9,854 nt of DNA from Clostridium sp. (GTDB lineage: Bacteria; Bacillota; Clostridia; Clostridiales; Clostridiaceae): positions 1 to 9,854 of the forward strand of contig JAAZGI010000285.1 of NCBI GenBank assembly GCA_012511315.1, written 5' to 3'. Within the stretch, counting starts at the first letter, position 1, and every line of letters starts with the position of its first letter. Shown here in pieces: positions 7,040-9,854 of the stretch. The translations under genes were made by a program, and so were the position numbers. The notes beneath the pieces are model-generated. The model saw only the letters and a list, made by a program, of their open reading frames with translations, had not been told where the DNA came from and made no database searches.

Positions 7040-7138
7040 GCTGAAAGCTTTAATTCTTTGGCCTTTGGAGGAAATGTCCCAGTGGTCCTTTGCATCCCCT
7101 TGAACTGCATAGGAGTAATTTAGTTGGAGTGAAACGCA

Positions 7139-7194
7139 TTGAGACAAAACTATGTAGACAGAACTTTGTAGACAGAACTAATAATGCGAAACTA
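7139..7194. repeat. four 14-bp imperfect tandem repeats
   Basis: Units begin at 7139, 7153, 7167 and 7181. The second and third differ only in the last base (TGTAGACAGAACT plus T or A). The first matches the third at 11 of 14 positions. The fourth keeps mainly the AACTA end. The block lies in the non-coding stretch between the EamA gene and the proS promoter, where I see nothing else apart from the stem-loop at 7017-7039. Its role is unknown. Confidence 0.6.
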
Positions 7195-7341
7195 ATAGAG
7201 CGCAAATGTTTAAAATGAATCAAAGGATTTGTGGAGTTCTTGCTAAGAGTTAATTTTATTAGGCAGCTTAAGCTGAAACAAGTTAGGCCTAAACAAAGGC
7301 AAGGGAAGTTGTTGTGTTGGTGTAAAGTTATTGTTAGGCCA

Positions 7342-7370
7342 TTGACAAAAAGTTTTAAATCTGCGATATT
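7342..7370 (+). promoter_or_regulatory. promoter of the proS T-box transcript
   Basis: TTGACA at 7342-7347 is a perfect -35. After exactly 17 bp comes GATATT at 7365-7370, preceded by TGC (7362-7364), which makes an extended -10. Transcription should start near 7377, about 14 bases before the base of T-box stem I. Confidence 0.75.
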
Positions 7371-7390
7371 AGAGGGAGAATTAAAGAAAA

Positions 7391-7606
7391 GCTGAAGAAG
7401 TGGAGTAGTATGATTAGATTTGGACCAAAGAGAGAGTCGCATGGTGAAAAGACTCGTCCTGATGTTTCAGAACCCGCCACGGAGCCTCATCCAGGTAATG
7501 GGATGACGTATGCCGCGTTAAGGTGTTAAGTGGATGTTTTCTTTTTGAAAGCATTAAACAGGGTGGTACCACCGGAGAATCCGGTCCCTTAAGATGGTGC
7601 TTTTTT
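7391..7606 (+). ncRNA. proline T-box leader (tRNA-Pro sensing riboswitch)
   Basis: This leader controls proS by reading uncharged tRNA-Pro. Stem I closes with GCT 7391-7393/AGC 7483-7485 and GTGG 7400-7403/CCAC 7477-7480. The specifier loop has AGTA (7404-7407) on one side and GAA-CCC-GCC on the other, giving specifier CCC (7473-7475), a proline codon that agrees with the gene downstream. AGAGAG and a GAGTC/GACTC helix carrying GGTG form the distal arm (7431-7455). The antiterminator is AGGG 7560-7563 with CCCT 7586-7589, the tRNA-end bulge TGGT 7564-7567, and ACCGG/CCGGT. The competing terminator pairs GTACCA (7566-7571) with TGGTGC (7595-7600), followed by six T. The TGGT bulge predicts discriminator A in tRNA-Pro. 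Confidence 0.93.
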
Positions 7607-7629
7607 ATATTTTTTGGGAGGAATTAACA

Positions 7630-9078
7630 ATGGCTGATAAGAATAAAAACAAAAAGAACGTGGAACAAATTACCGACATGGAGGTCGATTTTGCCCAGTG
7701 GTACACTGATGTGGTCCGCAAGGCAGAACTAGCCGATTACTCTTCCGTTCGAGGTTGTATGATTATCCAACCTTATGGGTATGCACTGTGGGAAGGAATT
7801 CGTGATTACCTGGATCGTCGCTTTAAAGAGACGGGACACCAAAACGTATCCATGCCCTTATTCATCCCTGAGTCTCTCCTGCAGAAGGAGAAAGATCACG
7901 TTGAGGGATTTGCCCCTGAGGTGGCGTGGGTTACTCACGGTGGCAGCGAAGAGCTTACAGAGCGTCTTTGTGTTCGTCCAACCTCAGAAGTTATGTTCTG
8001 CGAGCATTATGCGAAAGTGGTTCAATCCTACAACGATTTACCTAAGCTCTACAATCAATGGTGCAATGTGGTTCGCTGGGAAAAGACCACTCGTCCTTTC
8101 CTAAGAACTTCAGAATTCCATTGGAATGAAGGGCATACCATTCATGCCACGCAAGAAGAGGCGGAAGCTGAAACCCTTCAGATGTTAGATATCTATGAAG
8201 AGGTTTATGAAAAATATTTGGCTATCCCAGTCATTAAGGGACAAAAAACCGACAAAGAAAAATTTGCTGGAGCGAAAGCAACCTATACCGTGGAATCCAT
8301 GATGCATGATGGGAAAGCACTGCAATCAGCCACCAGCCACTACTTTGGTACTGGTTTTGCAGAAGTCTTTGACATGACCTTCCAAGACCGTGACGGCAAG
8401 TTAAAGCATGTTCACCAAACTTCATGGGGACTATCCACCCGCTCCATTGGGGCTTTGATTATGGTTCATGGCGATAATTCTGGATTGGTCATGTCACCTA
8501 ACGTGGCGCCTTATCAAATCGCTATTGTTCCGGTTGCAATGCATAAGGCAGGGGTGAAAGAGAAGGCCCTACAGCTTCAAGCTGAGCTGAAAGCCCAGGG
8601 CTTCCGTGTTCACACTGATATCAGTGACAAATCCCCAGGCTGGAAATTTGCTGAATATGAAATGAAAGGTGTGCCTGTGCGTTTAGAAATAGGACCACGG
8701 GACATAGAAAAAGCTCAAGTGGTTCTGGTTCGCCGAGATAATGGGGAAAAAGAAATTGTTGCCATGGCAGACCTAGCTGAAAAACTACCGCTGCTGATGA
8801 CAGATATTCATGATAGTCTCCTTGCTAAAGCCAGAGCTCGCATGGAAGAAAAAACCTATGAAGCTCACAATATGGCAGAACTCAAAGAAATCGGCGAGAC
8901 CAAGCCAGGCTTTATTAAAGCGATGTGGTGTGGCGACTTAGCTTGTGAAGAGCAGATTAAAGAAGAGGCTGGTTTAAGCTCCCGCTGCATTCCTTTTGAA
9001 GGCGAGGCTGTTGCTGACACCTGTGTCTGCTGTGACAAACCCGCTGATAAACTTGTTATTTGGGGCAAGGCCTACTAA
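7630..9078 (+). CDS. proS: prolyl-tRNA synthetase, short archaeal/eukaryote-like type
   Basis: A cytosolic class II synthetase of 482 residues that charges tRNA-Pro with proline using ATP. It belongs to the shorter type without the inserted editing domain of E. coli-type ProS. Visible class II signs are RPTSE at 116-120, the motif 2 region [27 protein letters not shown] at about 144-170, and the motif 3 region [17 protein letters not shown] at 266-282 with R271. An anticodon-binding domain begins near 296 (QIAIVPV). The C-terminal extension has C434, C439 and the C465/C467/C468 cluster expected for its zinc site, and it ends in tyrosine as usual. The start is ATG 7630 with GGGAGG at 7616-7621. 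The upstream in-frame ATG 7594 lies inside the T-box terminator. Expression is governed by the T-box leader. Confidence 0.97.
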   Translation: MADKNKNKKNVEQITDMEVDFAQWYTDVVRKAELADYSSVRGCMIIQPYGYALWEGIRDYLDRRFKETGHQNVSMPLFIPESLLQKEKDHVEGFAPEVAWVTHGGSEELTERLCVRPTSEVMFCEHYAKVVQSYNDLPKLYNQWCNVVRWEKTTRPFLRTSEFHWNEGHTIHATQEEAEAETLQMLDIYEEVYEKYLAIPVIKGQKTDKEKFAGAKATYTVESMMHDGKALQSATSHYFGTGFAEVFDMTFQDRDGKLKHVHQTSWGLSTRSIGALIMVHGDNSGLVMSPNVAPYQIAIVPVAMHKAGVKEKALQLQAELKAQGFRVHTDISDKSPGWKFAEYEMKGVPVRLEIGPRDIEKAQVVLVRRDNGEKEIVAMADLAEKLPLLMTDIHDSLLAKARARMEEKTYEAHNMAELKEIGETKPGFIKAMWCGDLACEEQIKEEAGLSSRCIPFEGEAVADTCVCCDKPADKLVIWGKAY

Positions 9079-9416
9079 TGGATATCATTTATGGACTTTT
9101 AGAAGTTAGTGGTGACTTTACCCTGCGCAATGTAAAAGAACTAGGGTATGATCGGGATTTCATTCTTCTTTTACCTAGTCCCGTGGTTCGCTTGTCCTTG
9201 GATGGATTTTCCATGCAAGTGGTTCAAGCCTCACGACTTCTATTAAGAGCTTCCCTAACCGTTCCTGAAATTACTTGTCATTTCTTAGCCAGTGAGGATC
9301 TTCATTCTGCCGTTGCAAACTTCACTTTTCGGGGAGATACACAAACCATGACCATTGAAGCACTGAAAAATGGTCAAACTCTAGTCCGTTTAGTGACACG
9401 AGACGAAGACGACTAA
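9078..9416 (+). CDS. small protein of unknown function, coupled to proS
   Basis: I do not recognise this 112-residue protein. It has no signal peptide or clear membrane helix. It starts [22 protein letters not shown], is rich in alternating hydrophobic residues (FILLLPSPVVRLSLDGFSMQVV) that suggest beta strands, and ends in an acidic tail (TRDEDD). The start ATG at 9078 shares one base with the proS stop codon (TAATG), so translation is probably coupled. AAGG at 9067-9070 is a weak ribosome binding site. An earlier in-frame ATG at 9060 lies within proS. It shares the T-box-controlled transcript, so its level should rise with uncharged tRNA-Pro. Confidence 0.75.
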   Translation: MDIIYGLLEVSGDFTLRNVKELGYDRDFILLLPSPVVRLSLDGFSMQVVQASRLLLRASLTVPEITCHFLASEDLHSAVANFTFRGDTQTMTIEALKNGQTLVRLVTRDEDD

Positions 9417-9417
9417 G

Positions 9418-9452
9418 CTTTACGCTTTGCCCTTTGCCCTTTGATCTTTGTG
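9418..9452. repeat. five 7-bp tandem repeats starting CTTT
   Basis: Directly after the stop codon of the small gene come CTTTACG, CTTTGCC, CTTTGCC, CTTTGAT and CTTTGTG, with no bases between units. The block is pyrimidine-rich on the plus strand. It is either a degenerate microsatellite or part of the 3' end of the proS transcript; no function can be assigned. Confidence 0.55.
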
Positions 9453-9515
9453 ATTCAATTTGGTAAACAAACTTTAAAGCAATGGGCTCAGTTTATACCA
9501 CTTTGTTAGCTTTTA

Positions 9516-9583
9516 GGCAATGGACCGGTTCTTAGATTTTTCTGTTAATTTTTATAGAAAAATCAAGGGGCTGGTCTATTGCT
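9516..9583 (+). repeat. 28-bp near-perfect stem-loop upstream of murT
   Basis: Arms 9516-9543 and 9556-9583 pair over 28 positions around a 12-base loop, with one A-A mismatch (9534/9565). Six pairs are G-U, and all are G-U when the plus strand is transcribed, whereas minus-strand RNA would have A-C mismatches there. That points to a structure maintained in plus-strand RNA reading through from proS. There is no T tract after it, so it is not a classic terminator. Its right arm runs into the murT promoter region. Confidence 0.65.
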
Positions 9584-9591
9584 GTTATAAT
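9583..9591 (+). promoter_or_regulatory. extended -10 promoter for murT
   Basis: TGT followed by TATAAT (9586-9591) is a perfect extended -10 element. No -35 match is seen 16-18 bp upstream, where the right arm of the large stem-loop lies; extended -10 promoters can work without one. Transcription would begin near 9598, about 27 bases before murT. Confidence 0.6.
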
Positions 9592-9624
9592 TAAGATTAG
9601 AAAATAAAGGAAAGAGGATGTGCC

Positions 9625-9854
9625 ATGTCAAAGTTCAGATATCGTCTGGGACTATACGGTGGAAAGGCTGCTCGCTTAGGACTTAAGCTCTTAAAGCGTC
9701 AAGGGACTTATCTACCGGGAGTCATTTCAGCTAAACTAGACCCTAATTACTTAAAAAACATTCCCAAACCAAATCGGATGATTGCCATTACAGGAACCAA
9801 TGGCAAGACGACAACGTCAAACTTAATCCTGGATATTTTATCCGCGAAAGATCC
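9625..9854 (+). CDS. murT: lipid II isoglutaminyl synthase subunit MurT, N-terminal part (cut by window end)
   Basis: Only the first 76 residues are in the window and the reading frame is open at the edge. MurT, with the glutaminase GatD, amidates the D-glutamate of lipid II in Gram-positive bacteria. The N-terminal RYRLGLYGGKAARLGLKLL segment, PGVISAKLDPNYL and the Mur-ligase ATP-binding loop ITGTNGKTTT at 55-64 match MurT rather than MurC-F, which have other N-terminal domains. The start is ATG 9625, with AAAGGAAAGAGG at 9606-9617. The ATG at 9618 is out of frame. gatD would be expected next, outside the window. Confidence 0.9.
   Translation, partial: MSKFRYRLGLYGGKAARLGLKLLKRQGTYLPGVISAKLDPNYLKNIPKPNRMIAITGTNGKTTTSNLILDILSAKD

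Noticed and set aside
7050..7442. 130-codon open frame on the minus strand
   Set aside because: It runs antisense across the proS promoter and T-box stem I, has no ribosome binding site support, and its composition looks random.
9516..9583. Ordinary rho-independent terminator
   Set aside because: The stem is followed by CTGTTATAATTAAG rather than a T tract, and a promoter element begins there.

Overview
The window looks like chromosomal DNA of a low-GC, monoderm Bacillota organism, most likely Clostridia-like. The pointers are strong AAAGGAGG-type ribosome binding sites, a T-box leader in front of a short (archaeal/eukaryote-like) prolyl-tRNA synthetase, a YhaQ/YhaP-type ABC exporter pair, and the start of murT, whose product amidates lipid II in Gram-positive bacteria. 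No insertion sequence, phage gene, CRISPR array, tRNA or rRNA was seen. The species cannot be named from the sequence alone.

Layout. 61-852 (minus) encodes a heliorhodopsin with the retinal-binding lysine and the counterion glutamate in place. It is divergent from a DUF2200 gene (1073-1429, plus), and a perfect 7-bp inverted repeat sits between them. 3715-1578 (minus) is a two-gene ABC-2 exporter operon (ATPase, then permease, ATGA overlap) that ends at a hairpin terminator. 3716-4255 is a long, AT-rich non-coding stretch with several inverted and direct repeats. It precedes a secreted M23 (LytM) metallopeptidase gene (4256-5131, plus). A bidirectional terminator (5240-5282) separates that gene from a convergent unknown membrane protein (5906-5301, minus). 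An EamA-family transporter follows (6096-7031, plus). Then come a repeat-containing gap, a strong promoter, a proline T-box with specifier CCC, proS (7630-9078), a coupled small gene of unknown function (9078-9416), a gap with tandem repeats and a 28-bp stem-loop, and the first 76 codons of murT (9625 to the end).

How the parts relate. The right half is housekeeping: proline charging controlled by tRNA level, followed by peptidoglycan modification. The M23 hydrolase is also a cell-wall gene. The most unusual gene is the heliorhodopsin. It carries arginine where I recall the best-studied member having a serine one helical turn from the Schiff-base lysine. No retinal-forming gene lies in the window, so its chromophore would have to come from elsewhere in the genome or from outside the cell.
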